The notes beneath the pieces were generated by a model. The model made no database searches and was not told the origin of the DNA. It saw only the letters and a list, made by a program, of their open reading frames with translations. Positions 46,816 to 56,287 of a stretch of 64,000 nucleotides of DNA are shown here, one piece after another (the first letter of the stretch is position 1; every line of letters begins with the position of its first letter). The position numbers and the translations under genes were made by a program. Location of the stretch: assembly GCF_022865105.1 (NCBI RefSeq), contig NZ_JAKNYM010000002.1, forward strand, positions 467,501 to 531,500. The letters are read 5' to 3'. The DNA comes from Sphingomicrobium astaxanthinifaciens (lineage in GTDB: Bacteria > Pseudomonadota > Alphaproteobacteria > Sphingomonadales > Sphingomonadaceae).

Positions 46816-47307
46816 TCAGACCTCGTCATGCGGGGTGATCGAGGCGATCACCGTGCGCAGCGTGCGGTAGAGCATCACCACCGTCGTCGCGAGCAGCGCG
46901 ATCACCAGCACGGTGAGCGCGAACAGGAGGTCGTAGAGCCGCGAGAACCAGTCGGCCGGGAGCTTTTCGAATTCGCCGATCGGGAAGACCAGCGCGAGCA
47001 GGAGCGTCAGGCTGGCGATCAGCGAGATGGTGGCGAATTGCGACACCCGGTCGATCGTGCGCCAGACGGCAAGGTCGAAATCCTCGTCGAGCCGCTTGAT
47101 CATCCCGCTCAGCGTCAGCATCAGCGCGAGGATCGTGGCCGAGGCGGTCGCCGCCGCCGAGCCGAGGTAGAGCCCCGAGGAGGCGAGCGTCTCGACCAGC
47201 TGGAGCGCCTCGCCGGTCGAATAGACCGTGCCGATCGCCCAGCGCGCGAGAAACCCGAGCGTGACGAAGATCGTGAAGGCGGCGATCGACCAGGGACAAT
47301 GGCGCAT
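46816..47307 (-). CDS. Four-span inner-membrane protein, unknown
   Basis: 163 residues. There are four membrane segments: [60 protein letters not shown] and [20 protein letters not shown]. Between spans two and three is a cytosolic loop, [18 protein letters not shown]. It ends [16 protein letters not shown] recognise no named family. The start MRHCPWS is chosen because the frame further upstream is antisense to the DUF202 gene. It is divergent from that gene by about 112 bases. Confidence 0.65.
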   Translation of the reverse strand: MRHCPWSIAAFTIFVTLGFLARWAIGTVYSTGEALQLVETLASSGLYLGSAAATASATILALMLTLSGMIKRLDEDFDLAVWRTIDRVSQFATISLIASLTLLLALVFPIGEFEKLPADWFSRLYDLLFALTVLVIALLATTVVMLYRTLRTVIASITPHDEV

Positions 47308-47419
47308 GCCCCCTCCAACGAGGCGCGCGAGGTCGCCGTTCCCGGCGCCCGTCGTCATCGCGCAGACGAAACGATCGCCCCCGCCGAACCGTTGGGGGAT
47401 CGGAAAGGAGGCCGGCCCG

Positions 47420-47812
47420 ATGGTGGGAGGCGCCGACAGCAAGGATCGCTCGAACCACGAGCTGGCCGAGGATCGGACCGACCTCGCCGAGGATCGCACG
47501 ATCATGGCGGTCGAGCGGACGATGGCGAGCTGGATGGGATCGGGCATGGGGCTGATCGGCCTCGGGCTCGGGCTGCGCGCCCTGTTCGGCGCGTTCGAGC
47601 CGGCGTGGGTACCCAAGGCGATGGCGACCTTCTTCATGCTGCTCGCGATCCTCGTCGTGCAGGGCGCCAAGCGGCGGATGTGTTCGGCGATCAACCGGAT
47701 GAGCGCCAACTGGGTGCAGGAACCCTCGACCAAGGGCATGGAATTGGTCGCCACCGGCATCTCGGCGGGGGCGGTGATGGTGGCGGTCGGCATCTGGCTC
47801 TTTTTCGGCTAG
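47420..47812 (+). CDS. YidH/DUF202 family membrane protein
   Basis: 130 residues. [20 protein letters not shown] is the charged N-terminal segment typical of DUF202/YidH proteins (ER/DRT repeats). Three membrane spans follow: [37 protein letters not shown] and [18 protein letters not shown]. The function is unknown; VTC-like proteins share the fold. GGAAAGGAGG lies ahead of the ATG. It is followed after nine bases by the 68-residue gene, so the two form an operon. Confidence 0.82.
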   Translation: MVGGADSKDRSNHELAEDRTDLAEDRTIMAVERTMASWMGSGMGLIGLGLGLRALFGAFEPAWVPKAMATFFMLLAILVVQGAKRRMCSAINRMSANWVQEPSTKGMELVATGISAGAVMVAVGIWLFFG

Positions 47813-47821
47813 GGAGGCGGC

Positions 47822-48028
47822 ATGAACGATGCCGACGACAACGACCTCCATGTCGAGGGATCGGAGCGATCGATGGTGGCGCTGATCATCCTCTTCGCCG
47901 CGATCCTGCTCCTCCTCGTCTTCCTGTTCCGCAGCGAACTGGGGATCGAGATCCCCGCGGTGGCGGTCGAGGTGCCCGCGGCGGTGCCCGACGGCGCCTA
48001 TTCGGCGGACGACCGGCCGGCCCGCTGA
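47822..48028 (+). CDS. Small single-span membrane protein (68 residues)
   Basis: [18 protein letters not shown] is an acidic cytosolic start. One membrane span follows ([17 protein letters not shown], about residues 20-36), then a Val/Pro/Ala-rich tail. No family is recognised. AGGGAGGCGGC precedes the ATG. It sits nine bases after the DUF202 stop, with 77 bases before hmgA; it is probably co-expressed with DUF202. Confidence 0.6.
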   Translation: MNDADDNDLHVEGSERSMVALIILFAAILLLLVFLFRSELGIEIPAVAVEVPAAVPDGAYSADDRPAR

Positions 48029-48105
48029 GCGCGCCCGCGCAGCGGCTCCCGTTGACAGGAGGCGCGGCAAACGCCACCCCTCGCCGCTTCAGGACAGGAG
48101 GAACG

Positions 48106-49392
48106 ATGGCGCGCGATACCCTTACCGGCTTTGGCTCCCACGTCGAAACCGAGGCCGTCGACGGCGCGCTGCCGATCGGGCGCAACAGCCCCCAACGGCC
48201 CGCCTACGGGCTTTACGCCGAGCAATTCTCGGCGAGCGCCTTCACCATGCCCCGGCACGAGAACCGCCGCAGCTGGCTCTATCGGCTGCGCCCGACCGCC
48301 GACCATCCGCCCTATGCGCCCTATCGGGGCAACGGCCTCGTGACCGCGACCGGCAGCGACCAGCCGCTCGCGCCCAACCGGCTGCGCTGGGACCCGCCCG
48401 CGCTGGCCGGGGGCAACGACTTCGTCGACAGCCTCGCGACCATGCTCGCCACGCGCGATCCCGCCGACCTCAGCGGGGTGGCGCTGCACGTCTACCGCGC
48501 CGACGTGTCGATGACGAACCGCAGCTTCATGGACGCCGACGGCGAGCTGCTCCTCATCCCCCAGCGCGGCGCGCTCCACCTCGTCACCGAGATGGGGCGG
48601 CTCGAGGTGCCGCCGGGGCACATCGCGCTGGTGCCGCGCGGGATCCGCTTCCGCGTCGAGGTGCCCGACGGCGGCGCCGGCGGCTATGTCGCGGAGAATT
48701 ACGGCGCGCCCTTCCGGCTGCCCGACCTCGGGCCGATCGGCGCCAACGGGCTCGCCAACCCGCGCGATTTCGAGATGCCCGCCGCGGCCTATGAGGATGT
48801 CGAGGGCGACCACGAGCTGGTCCAAAAGCATGGCGGGCGGCTGTGGACGACCACGCTCGATCACAGCCCGCTCGACGTCGTCGCCTGGCACGGCAATGTC
48901 GCGCCGATGCGCTACGACCTTTCGCGCTTCAACACGATCAACACGGTCAGCTTCGACCATCCCGATCCCAGCATCTTCACGGTGCTGACCAGCCCGTCGG
49001 AGACGCCGGGGCGCGCCAATGCCGATTTCGTCATCTTCCCGCCGCGCTGGATGGTCGCCGAGGACACCTTCCGCCCGCCCTGGTTCCACCGCAACGTGAT
49101 GAGCGAGGCGATGGGGCTGATCCACGGCGAATATGACGCCAAGGCCGAGGGCTTCGCGCCGGGCGGCCTGTCGTTGCACAACATCATGAGCGGGCACGGC
49201 CCCGACGTCGACACGTGGAAGAAGGCCAGCGCGGCCGACCTGAAGCCGCACAAGCTGGACGCCACGCTGGCCTTCATGGTCGAGACCTGCTGGCCCTATC
49301 GCCCGACCGACTTCGCGCTGGAAAGCGCGCAACCCGATTATGACGAAGCCTGGCAGGGCTTCCCCAAAGCAGAGGTGCCCGATGCAGACTGA
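48106..49392 (+). CDS. hmgA: Homogentisate 1,2-dioxygenase
   Basis: 428 residues, standard length. It opens homogentisate with Fe(II) and O2 to maleylacetoacetate. [20 protein letters not shown] and [20 protein letters not shown] are the family N-terminus. The iron site segment is [20 protein letters not shown] (His, Glu), with the third ligand region [28 protein letters not shown] is also typical. CAGGAGGAACG is an excellent ribosome site. The 3' end overlaps fahA by 11 bases. No regulator gene is adjacent. Confidence 0.96.
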   Translation: MARDTLTGFGSHVETEAVDGALPIGRNSPQRPAYGLYAEQFSASAFTMPRHENRRSWLYRLRPTADHPPYAPYRGNGLVTATGSDQPLAPNRLRWDPPALAGGNDFVDSLATMLATRDPADLSGVALHVYRADVSMTNRSFMDADGELLLIPQRGALHLVTEMGRLEVPPGHIALVPRGIRFRVEVPDGGAGGYVAENYGAPFRLPDLGPIGANGLANPRDFEMPAAAYEDVEGDHELVQKHGGRLWTTTLDHSPLDVVAWHGNVAPMRYDLSRFNTINTVSFDHPDPSIFTVLTSPSETPGRANADFVIFPPRWMVAEDTFRPPWFHRNVMSEAMGLIHGEYDAKAEGFAPGGLSLHNIMSGHGPDVDTWKKASAADLKPHKLDATLAFMVETCWPYRPTDFALESAQPDYDEAWQGFPKAEVPDAD

Positions 49393-50680
49393 CCCGACCA
49401 TTTCGCCCGATCTCGACTGCTGGGTCGAGGGGGCCAACGGCCATCCCGACTGGCCCGTCCAGAACCTGCCGCTCGGGGTCTTCTCGAGCGCCGACGGATT
49501 GCCGCGGATCGGCACCGCGATCGGCGACTATGTGCTCGACCTCGACGCGCTGGCGCAGGGCGAACTGATCGCCGACGAGGACGTGCGCGAGGCGCTCCAG
49601 CAGCCGATGCTCAACGCGCTGTTCGCGCTCGGCGCCGAGGCGATGAAGGGGCTGCGCGCGCGGCTTTCGCAGCTGCTCACCGACAGCGACTATCGCGCCG
49701 CGATCGGCCAGCATCTCATCGCCATGGACGAGGTGGAGATGGAGCTGCCCGCGCTGGTCGGCGACTATACCGACTTCTATGTCGGCATCCATCATGCGAC
49801 CAATGTCGGCAAGCTGTTCCGCCCCGACAATCCGCTGCTGCCCAACTACAAGCATATCCCGATCGGCTATCACGGGCGCGCCAGCTCGGTGCGCGTGTCG
49901 GGCCACCCGGTGGTGCGCCCCTCGGGGCAGAAGCGCCCGAGCGAGGAGGGCGCCGCGCCCACGCGCAGCCCCTCGGCGCGGCTCGACTACGAGCTCGAGA
50001 TGGGGATCTGGGTGGGCGAGGGCAACGCGCTCGGCGACCCCATCCCGATCGAGGAAGCCGAGAACCATATCGCGGGCTACTGCCTCCTCAACGACTGGTC
50101 GGCGCGCGACCTGCAGGCGTGGGAATACCAGCCGCTGGGGCCGTTCCTCGCCAAGAGCTTCCTCACCACCGTGAGCCCGTGGGTGGTGACCCCGCAGGCG
50201 CTCGCGCCCTACATGAAGCCGATGCCGCCGCGCCCCGAGGGCGATCCCCAACCGATCGACTATCTGGCGGGCGGGCCCGACAAGGCCGCGCTCGGGATCG
50301 CGCTCGAGGTGCTGCTCAGCACCGAGAAGATGCGGCGCGCGGGCGATGCGCCCCACCGCCTCAGCGAAGGCGAGGCGGCGGCGGCGATGTACTGGTCGGC
50401 GGCGCAGATCGTCACCCACCATGCCAGCAACGGCTGCAACCTCCAGCCCGGCGACCTGATCGGCACCGGCACGCTCTCGACCGCCGAGGAAAGCGGCTAC
50501 GGCTCGCTGCTCGAACTGTCGGAGGGCGGCAAGAAGCCGATCAGCCTGCCCAACGGCGAGACCCGCACCTTCCTCGAGGACGGCGACGAGGTCACGCTGC
50601 GCGCCCGCGCGGTGGCCGAGGGGCAGCCGGGCATCTCGCTGGGCGAATGCACCGGCCGCGTGCTGCCGGCGCGCGGATGA
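49382..50680 (+). CDS. fahA: Fumarylacetoacetase
   Basis: 432 residues. It hydrolyses fumarylacetoacetate to fumarate and acetoacetate, ending tyrosine catabolism. The metal and catalytic segments are [74 protein letters not shown] and [15 protein letters not shown], covering the Ca2+ Asp/Glu ligands and the catalytic His. The ATG lies within the last codons of hmgA, so the two are co-translated. The stop overlaps the DUF4126 ATG. Confidence 0.96.
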   Translation: MQTDPTISPDLDCWVEGANGHPDWPVQNLPLGVFSSADGLPRIGTAIGDYVLDLDALAQGELIADEDVREALQQPMLNALFALGAEAMKGLRARLSQLLTDSDYRAAIGQHLIAMDEVEMELPALVGDYTDFYVGIHHATNVGKLFRPDNPLLPNYKHIPIGYHGRASSVRVSGHPVVRPSGQKRPSEEGAAPTRSPSARLDYELEMGIWVGEGNALGDPIPIEEAENHIAGYCLLNDWSARDLQAWEYQPLGPFLAKSFLTTVSPWVVTPQALAPYMKPMPPRPEGDPQPIDYLAGGPDKAALGIALEVLLSTEKMRRAGDAPHRLSEGEAAAAMYWSAAQIVTHHASNGCNLQPGDLIGTGTLSTAEESGYGSLLELSEGGKKPISLPNGETRTFLEDGDEVTLRARAVAEGQPGISLGECTGRVLPARG

Positions 50681-51156
50681 CCCCCGTGCTCGTCCTCGCG
50701 CTCGCCCTCGTCGCGGGGCTGCTCAACGGCCCGCGCACCTTCGCGCCGGTCGCGCTGGTCGCTTGGAGCGCCGCCTTCGGCTGGCTCGACGTGGCCGGCA
50801 CCTGGCTCGGCTGGCTCGGCGCGCCCGCCCCCGCCGCGCTGCTCACGCTGCTGGCGCTGGGCGAGCTCTATGGCGACAAGGTGACGACGCGCTCGCGCAC
50901 CTGGCTCCCGGGCATGATCGCGCGCGCGGTGATGGGCGCGCTGGTCGGCGCCGGCATCGCGCTCGGCGCGAGCGACCCGGCCCCGGGCGGCTGGGGCGCG
51001 CTGCTCGGCGCGCTCGGGGCGCTGGTCGGGACCCCGGCGACCCTGCCGTTGCGGCTGGCGCTGGCCCGGCGCCTGGGCCGCGACCTGCCCGCCGCGCTCA
51101 TCGAGGATGCCATCGTCATCGGCGGCATCGCGGCGATCATCGCGCTCGTTGCCTGA
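50677..51156 (+). CDS. DUF4126-type membrane protein
   Basis: 159 residues, highly hydrophobic. LVLALALVAGLLNGPRTFAP and VALVAWSAAFGWLD form the first span, then LLTLLALGELYGDKV, MIARAVMGALVGAGIALGAS, GALLGALGALVGTPATLPLR and IEDAIVIGGIAAIIALV. GELYGDK and RAVMGALVGA fit the DUF4126 family, of unknown function. The ATG overlaps the fahA stop (ATGA), which ties it to the tyrosine operon by translation, not necessarily by function. Confidence 0.75.
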   Translation: MTPVLVLALALVAGLLNGPRTFAPVALVAWSAAFGWLDVAGTWLGWLGAPAPAALLTLLALGELYGDKVTTRSRTWLPGMIARAVMGALVGAGIALGASDPAPGGWGALLGALGALVGTPATLPLRLALARRLGRDLPAALIEDAIVIGGIAAIIALVA

Positions 51157-51213
51157 CGCCACCGCCCTAGGGCCGGGGTTGGGTTGGCGCCCGCGCCGCC
51201 CCATCTAGGCGGC

Positions 51214-52551
51214 ATGGCCGATCCTGACGACGATCCCCGCGAACGCGCCGTGCCCGCCGGGCGCGCGGCGCGTGTCGGGCAATTCACAAGGCTTGGCCTC
51301 GGGGTGGTCGGCGGGATGGTTGGCGAGGGGGCGCGGCGGCTCGCGCGCGGGGAGGGGCTGCGCGCGCGCGACCTCATGCTCACCCCCGGCAATATCGCGC
51401 GCGTGACCGAGCGATTGAGCCACCTGCGCGGCGCGGCGATGAAGCTGGGGCAGATGATCTCGATGGACGCGGGCGACCTGCTGCCCCCCGAGCTGGCGGC
51501 GATCCTCGGGCGGCTGCGCGAGCAGGCGCATCGCATGCCGCCGCAACAGCTGAACCAGCTGCTCAAGGCCGAATGGGGGCCCGACTGGCGGCGGCGCTTC
51601 AAGCGCTTCGAGCCGACCCCGATGGCCGCCGCCTCGATCGGGCAGGTGCACCGCGCCACGTTGCCCGACGGGCGCGCGCTGGCGGTGAAGATCCAATATC
51701 CGGGGGTGGCGCAGTCGATCGACAGCGACGTCGACAATGTCGCCACGCTGCTGCGCGTCTCGGGGCTGCTCCCCAAGGCGCTCGACATCGCGCCGCTACT
51801 CGAGGCGGCCAAGGCGCAGCTCGCCGAGGAAGCCGATTACGAGCGCGAGGGCGCCCAGCTCGAGGCCTATAAGGCGCGGCTGGCCGATGACCCGCGCTAC
51901 GTCGTGCCCGGGCTGGTGCCCGAGCTCACCACCCCCAATATCCTCGCGATGGACTTCGTCGAGGGGGTCGGGATCGAGACGCTGCGCGAGGCGCCGCAGG
52001 CGCTGCGCGACCGGGTGATGGGCGAACTGATCGAGCTGGTGCTGCGCGAGCTGTTCGAGTTCGGGGTGATGCAGACCGACCCCAATTTCGCCAACTATCG
52101 CTTCCAGCCCGAGAGTGGCCGGCTGGTGCTGCTCGATTTCGGCGCGGCGCGGCCGGTCGATCCCGCCATCGCCGATTCCTATGCCAGGATCCTCGCCGCG
52201 ATCCGCGCCGGGGGCCGCGACGCGGTGCGCGAGGCGTCGGTGGCGGCGGGGTTCGTCAGCCCGATCGCGGCGGACAGGCACCGCGCGCTGATCGACGGCA
52301 TGATCGACGTTATCGTCACCGAATTCGCCCGCCCCGGGCCGTTCGACTTCGGCGACCGCGGGTTCGTCGCGGGCCTGCGCGAGCAGGGGATTCGGATCGC
52401 CGAGGACCGCGAGGCGTGGCACCTGCCACCCGCCGGCACGATCTTCGTCCAGCGCAAGATCTCGGGCACCGCGCTGCTTGCCGCCAACCTCAAGGCGCGG
52501 GTCGAGATCCGCCCGCTGATCGACGCCGCGCTACACGAACGCGCCGTCTAG
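51214..52551 (+). CDS. ABC1/AarF/UbiB-family atypical kinase
   Basis: 445 residues. The family's KxGQ motif is RGAAMKLGQMISMDAGDLLP. The nucleotide loop is Ala-rich: PMAAASIGQVHRATLPDGR (AAAS in place of the glycine-rich loop), followed by ALAVKIQYPGV with the Lys. MQTDPNFANYRF is the QTDPxxxN metal motif, and LVLLDFGAAR the DFG. Relatives support ubiquinone synthesis or lipid handling. It lacks the two C-terminal membrane helices of UbiB proper, so I call only the family. The last 21 bases overlap panE. Confidence 0.88.
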   Translation: MADPDDDPRERAVPAGRAARVGQFTRLGLGVVGGMVGEGARRLARGEGLRARDLMLTPGNIARVTERLSHLRGAAMKLGQMISMDAGDLLPPELAAILGRLREQAHRMPPQQLNQLLKAEWGPDWRRRFKRFEPTPMAAASIGQVHRATLPDGRALAVKIQYPGVAQSIDSDVDNVATLLRVSGLLPKALDIAPLLEAAKAQLAEEADYEREGAQLEAYKARLADDPRYVVPGLVPELTTPNILAMDFVEGVGIETLREAPQALRDRVMGELIELVLRELFEFGVMQTDPNFANYRFQPESGRLVLLDFGAARPVDPAIADSYARILAAIRAGGRDAVREASVAAGFVSPIAADRHRALIDGMIDVIVTEFARPGPFDFGDRGFVAGLREQGIRIAEDREAWHLPPAGTIFVQRKISGTALLAANLKARVEIRPLIDAALHERAV

Positions 52552-53478
52552 CTGGCGGATCATCCCGAGGAGGGCATCGATCGCGGGGGTGTCGATGCCA
52601 TGCTCGCGCGCGATCGCGCGCGGCGCGGCGACCAGCGCCTTCCACTCGAGCGGGCGCCCCGCCTCGACGTCCTGCAGCATCGAGGGCTTGAACACCCCCA
52701 GCTTGCGGGTGACCTCGAGGCGGTCGTCGACGCTGTCGGCGATGGGACAGCCGATCGCCTCGCCGATGCGGCGGCACTCCTCCATCCCGGTGCGGATGAA
52801 GCCGACCAGCTGCTCGTCGTCGAGCAGGCGGTCGACGGTCTGGCGGGTCAGCGCGGACAGCGGGTTGATCGTGAGATTGCCCCACAATTTGTACCAGATG
52901 GCGCTGCGGATATGCTCGTCCTGCTCGGCGGGCACCCCGGCCTCGCGGAACAGCCGGACGAGCTCGGTGACGCGCGCCGACTGCGCGCCCGAGGGTTCGC
53001 CGAGGAGCAGCTTGTCGGCGGTGCCCACGCGAATCCAGTCGCCCGTCCGGCTGACCGAGGCATGGACCACGGTGCCGATGACGTTGCCGATCGGCACCGC
53101 CGCGCGCAGCGAGCCGACGGGATCGACGTCGACCACCGTGGTGTCCTCGAGAAACCAGAAGGGAACCCCGTTCTGCAACGGCAGCACGAGCGTGTCGTCC
53201 TTCATGTTGGTGGCGAGCAGCGGCGCGACCTGGGGCAGGTACATCGCCTTGACCGCGAGCAGGATGAGGTCGGGCTTGGGATCGAGCGCGTCCCACACCG
53301 GCAGCTCGACCCGCGTCTCCTCCTCGCCCTCCTCGAGGACGATGATCTCGTTGTCGCCGCTGATGCGCTTCGGCTCGCGCAGGATCGCGACCTCGTGGCC
53401 CGCGGCCTTGAGGCGTCCGCCGAGCCAGCAGCCGATCGAGCCGGCGCCGATGATCCCGATGAATTTCTTGTCGCTCAT
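52531..53478 (-). CDS. panE: 2-dehydropantoate 2-reductase (ketopantoate reductase family)
   Basis: 315 residues. FIGIIGAGSIGCWLGGRLKA is the NADP Rossmann motif. LILLAVKAMYLPQVAPLLA, LVLPLQNGV and IWYKLWGNLTINPLSALTR (conserved Lys and Asn) fit the family. The C-terminal segment has PSMLQDVEAGRPLEWKALV, with the SxxxDxxxG[R/K]xxE motif. It reduces ketopantoate to pantoate for CoA, although family paralogues can act on other 2-oxoacids. The start MSDKKFIG is chosen by alignment with the fold. It is convergent with the ABC1 kinase. Confidence 0.88.
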   Translation of the reverse strand: MSDKKFIGIIGAGSIGCWLGGRLKAAGHEVAILREPKRISGDNEIIVLEEGEEETRVELPVWDALDPKPDLILLAVKAMYLPQVAPLLATNMKDDTLVLPLQNGVPFWFLEDTTVVDVDPVGSLRAAVPIGNVIGTVVHASVSRTGDWIRVGTADKLLLGEPSGAQSARVTELVRLFREAGVPAEQDEHIRSAIWYKLWGNLTINPLSALTRQTVDRLLDDEQLVGFIRTGMEECRRIGEAIGCPIADSVDDRLEVTRKLGVFKPSMLQDVEAGRPLEWKALVAAPRAIAREHGIDTPAIDALLGMIRQLDGAFV

Positions 53479-53541
53479 GTCCACCCGTCTTGCCTGTGAG
53501 GCACAAGCGCCGGGCGCCGCCCCATGTTCCTGCGCGCCACC

Positions 53542-53577
53542 AAAAAGGGCGCCGCGGTGTGGCCGCGACGCCCCTTT
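53542..53577 (-). terminator. Terminator of the FucP-type transporter gene
   Basis: The stem GGGCG.CGCGG/CCGCG.CGCCC, extended by AAA/TTT, is followed on the minus strand by TTTTT. It sits 23 bases past the transporter stop and separates that gene from panE. Confidence 0.85.
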
Positions 53578-53599
53578 CGATCCGGCTGCCCGGAGACGC

Positions 53600-54913
53600 C
53601 TAGCCGGCGACATACTCCTTGGCCGGGCGACGCGCGTAGATGCCGAAGCCGGCGATGATCGCGTAGCAGGCGATCGGCAGGAACAGCGCGGTGCGCAGGC
53701 TGTCGGTCGCATCGGCGATCAGCCCGAACAGCGGCGGCACCACCGCACCGCCGAAGATGGCGATGTTGATGATGCCCGAGCCGTCGGCGGCGCGCGGCCC
53801 GAGCTTCTCGCAGGCGAGGCTGAAGATGGTCGGGAACATGATCGAGTTCATCAGGCCGACCGCCAGCAGCGCATAGCCGGCGACGGTGCCGGTGGTGTTG
53901 GCGCTGATGAGGATCAGCGCGATCGCGCCGATCGCGTTGAAGGCGAGGATCTTGCCGGGCGAGAAGACGCGCAGCAGCCCCGAGCCGATGAAGCGACCGA
54001 CCATCGCCCCGCCCCAGTAGAGGCTGATGAGCTTGCCCGCCGACAGTTCGTCGAGCCCGAGCACGCTTTCCTGCATCAGATAGTTGACGATGATCGAGCC
54101 GATCGCGACCTCGGCACCGACGTAGAGGAAGATGCTCAAGGCGCCGAAGCCGAAGCGGGTGCGCTTGATCAGGTCGAAGCCCGCGAGCCCCGAGGAGGGC
54201 GCATGTTCTTCGCCCTTGAGGCGGTTGCGGAAGACCCAGACCGCGAGCGCGACCAGCGCGATCAGCCCGGCGAGCCCGAGATAGCCCTGCCAGATCGCTT
54301 CCGACCCCGCCTGCCGATAGGCGGTGAGTTCGGCGCCTTCGAGTTCGGCGGCGGTCACCTCGGCGAGGCTGCCGAGGATGATGATCGAGCCGACGAAGGG
54401 AAAGACGGTGGTGCCGAGCGAGTTGAAGGCCTGCGCGAAGGTGAGGCGGCTGTGCACCGTCCTCTGCGGGCCGAGCAGGCTGATCAGCGGGTTGGCGACG
54501 ACCTGCACGATGACCACCCCCGAGGCGAGGATGAACAGCGCGAAGAGGAAGACGCCGTAGATCGCGGTCTGGCTCGCCGGGATGAAGAGCAGGCAGCCCA
54601 CCATCATCGTCAGCAGCCCGATCACCGCGCCCCGCATGTAGCCGACCTTCTTGACCAGCTTGGCGCCGGGGATGCCGATCAGCAGGTAGGCGAGGAAGAA
54701 GGCCGACTGCACCAGCAGCGCCTCGAAATAGCTGAGCGTGAACAGCTCCTTCAGCTTGGGGATGATGACGTCATTCAGGGACGTGATCCCGCCGAAGATG
54801 AAGAAGAGCGCGAAGACGAAATAGTTCAGCCCCGGCGCGTCGATGCCGACGTCATGTTCGACTTCCGGCCGCGGATCGGTGCTGCTGGCCGCATCGGGCG
54901 ACACTGAAACCAT
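53600..54913 (-). CDS. FucP/GluP-type sugar:H+ symporter (MFS)
   Basis: 437 residues, about 12 spans. NYFVFALFFIFGGITSLNDV, IIPKLKELFTLSYFEALLVQ, SAFFLAYLLIGIPGAKLVKK and VVQVVANPLISLLG are typical of the fucose/glucose-galactose permease group. It imports a monosaccharide, probably glucose given the GH3 neighbour, across the inner membrane. The second Met (54913) is preferred because GGGGGAGG lies just ahead of it. An operator palindrome sits 62 bases upstream of the start. Confidence 0.92.
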   Translation of the reverse strand: MVSVSPDAASSTDPRPEVEHDVGIDAPGLNYFVFALFFIFGGITSLNDVIIPKLKELFTLSYFEALLVQSAFFLAYLLIGIPGAKLVKKVGYMRGAVIGLLTMMVGCLLFIPASQTAIYGVFLFALFILASGVVIVQVVANPLISLLGPQRTVHSRLTFAQAFNSLGTTVFPFVGSIIILGSLAEVTAAELEGAELTAYRQAGSEAIWQGYLGLAGLIALVALAVWVFRNRLKGEEHAPSSGLAGFDLIKRTRFGFGALSIFLYVGAEVAIGSIIVNYLMQESVLGLDELSAGKLISLYWGGAMVGRFIGSGLLRVFSPGKILAFNAIGAIALILISANTTGTVAGYALLAVGLMNSIMFPTIFSLACEKLGPRAADGSGIINIAIFGGAVVPPLFGLIADATDSLRTALFLPIACYAIIAGFGIYARRPAKEYVAG

Positions 54914-54974
54914 GGAAAAATCCTCCCCCAAAGAGCTTGCCCCCGACAGGACGCTGCCGGGAAAAGAGCGCGAC

Positions 54975-54988
54975 TGTGAACGATCACA
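54975..54988. promoter_or_regulatory. LacI-type operator upstream of the FucP-type transporter
   Basis: The palindrome TGTGAACGATCACA is identical to the site at 61688 and one base different from 57418. On the minus strand it is embedded in a TTGTGA -35-like hexamer. A second palindromic core AAGCGCTT lies at 55019-55026 and may be another operator. Confidence 0.7.
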
Positions 54989-55039
54989 AGGGGCGCGTCC
55001 ATCCTCTTTGTGCCGTCAAAGCGCTTGTCAGGGAAGGGG

Positions 55040-56287
55040 TTAGCGGATGGTGCGGATGCGGGTCACCGCCAGCGCGGACAGGACGGTCGCGCCCGCGGCC
55101 AGCAGCATCAGGCTGCGCAACGGTGCCCCGCCCAGCGCGCCCGCGGCGAGCGAGAGCGCGAGCGCGGGGGCGATGACCGAGGGCAGGGTGTTGGTGAGGT
55201 TCATCATGCCGAGCAGCGCGCCGCGGCGGCGCCGCCCGGCGACGAGGCTCGCCACCATCGCGCTGTCGACCGAGAGGAAGGCGGTGAGCGCGGCGGTGAA
55301 GAGCGCGTGCGCGGCGATGACGAGGCCCCAGTGCGGCGCCCAGGCGAGCAGGCCGAGCATCGCCGCCATCACCAGCGCGGTGGCGACCAGCACCGGCTTG
55401 CGCGCCCCGAGCGCATCGCTCCACCGCCCCGCCGCGAGCCCGGCGAGGATGGCGAACAGGTTGGAGACCAGCGCGAGCAGCGCGACCGCGGCCGAGGCGG
55501 TCTGCGCGCCGAAGCCGCGCGCGCACGACGCGACGCTGTCGACGTAGAGGAAAAGGTAGGAGATCACGCTGACCGCGCCGATCTGCACCAGCAGCCGCGC
55601 GATCCAGGCATAAGCGAAATCGCCGCGCAGCAGCTTCCACGCCGCCGCCCCCGGCGCCTCGCCCCGCGGCGCGGTGGCGATGACCGGGGCGCGGGTCCAG
55701 CCGACGAGCAGCGGGGCGATGGCGAGCCCGACGAAGGCGGCGACCATCGCGAAGGGCCAGCCCGCATCGCCCGCCGAGACCCAGCCGACGAGGCTGACGG
55801 TGAAGCCGGCGAGCGGGAGCATCGCCCCCTGCGCCCCCGCGACCAGCCCCTTGCGCGCGTCGGGGACATAGTCGGCGAGCAGCGCATTCAAGGGCGCGAA
55901 CAGGATGTTGAAGGCGAACTGGAAGGCGATCATCGCGAGCATCAGCTGCGCCAGCGTCATCGCCCAGCCGAAGGCGGAGAGGCTGGCGAGGACGAGCAGG
56001 AGGCCGATGAGGATCTGCGGGCGGCGGGTGCCGATCCGCGCCATCCAGCGATCGCTCCACCAGCCGCCGAGGATGTGCGCGCCGCTCGCCACCAGCCCGC
56101 CGACGAGCAGCAGCAGCGACAGGTCGGCGAGCGCGCTGCCCGGGGCCACCGCCTCGACCCGGCGCGGCAGCAGCAGCACCAGCAGCGGCATGAAGGCAGT
56201 GAACGCGCCGAGGGTGGCGAGGATGAGGCGGGGTTCGAACCCGCTCGAGTGCAGCGCGGGACCGGGCGCGCGCGGCGGCGCGCTCAC
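55040..56287 (-). CDS. MFS sugar transporter (SLC45/GPH-like)
   Basis: 415 residues, about 12 spans, from a GTG overlapping the LacI gene stop (GTGA). ILGGWWSDRWMARIGTRRPQ is the loop 2-3 MFS motif. FAPLNALLADYVPDARKGLV resembles glycoside or sucrose transporters of the SLC45/GPH type. Near the end are GRRRRGALLGMMNLTNTLPS and AVTRIRTIR. It probably carries the disaccharide or glucoside of this locus. It is co-translated with its regulator. The 126 bases after the stop hold the FucP promoter and operators. Confidence 0.85.
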   Translation of the reverse strand: MSAPPRAPGPALHSSGFEPRLILATLGAFTAFMPLLVLLLPRRVEAVAPGSALADLSLLLLVGGLVASGAHILGGWWSDRWMARIGTRRPQILIGLLLVLASLSAFGWAMTLAQLMLAMIAFQFAFNILFAPLNALLADYVPDARKGLVAGAQGAMLPLAGFTVSLVGWVSAGDAGWPFAMVAAFVGLAIAPLLVGWTRAPVIATAPRGEAPGAAAWKLLRGDFAYAWIARLLVQIGAVSVISYLFLYVDSVASCARGFGAQTASAAVALLALVSNLFAILAGLAAGRWSDALGARKPVLVATALVMAAMLGLLAWAPHWGLVIAAHALFTAALTAFLSVDSAMVASLVAGRRRRGALLGMMNLTNTLPSVIAPALALSLAAGALGGAPLRSLMLLAAGATVLSALAVTRIRTIR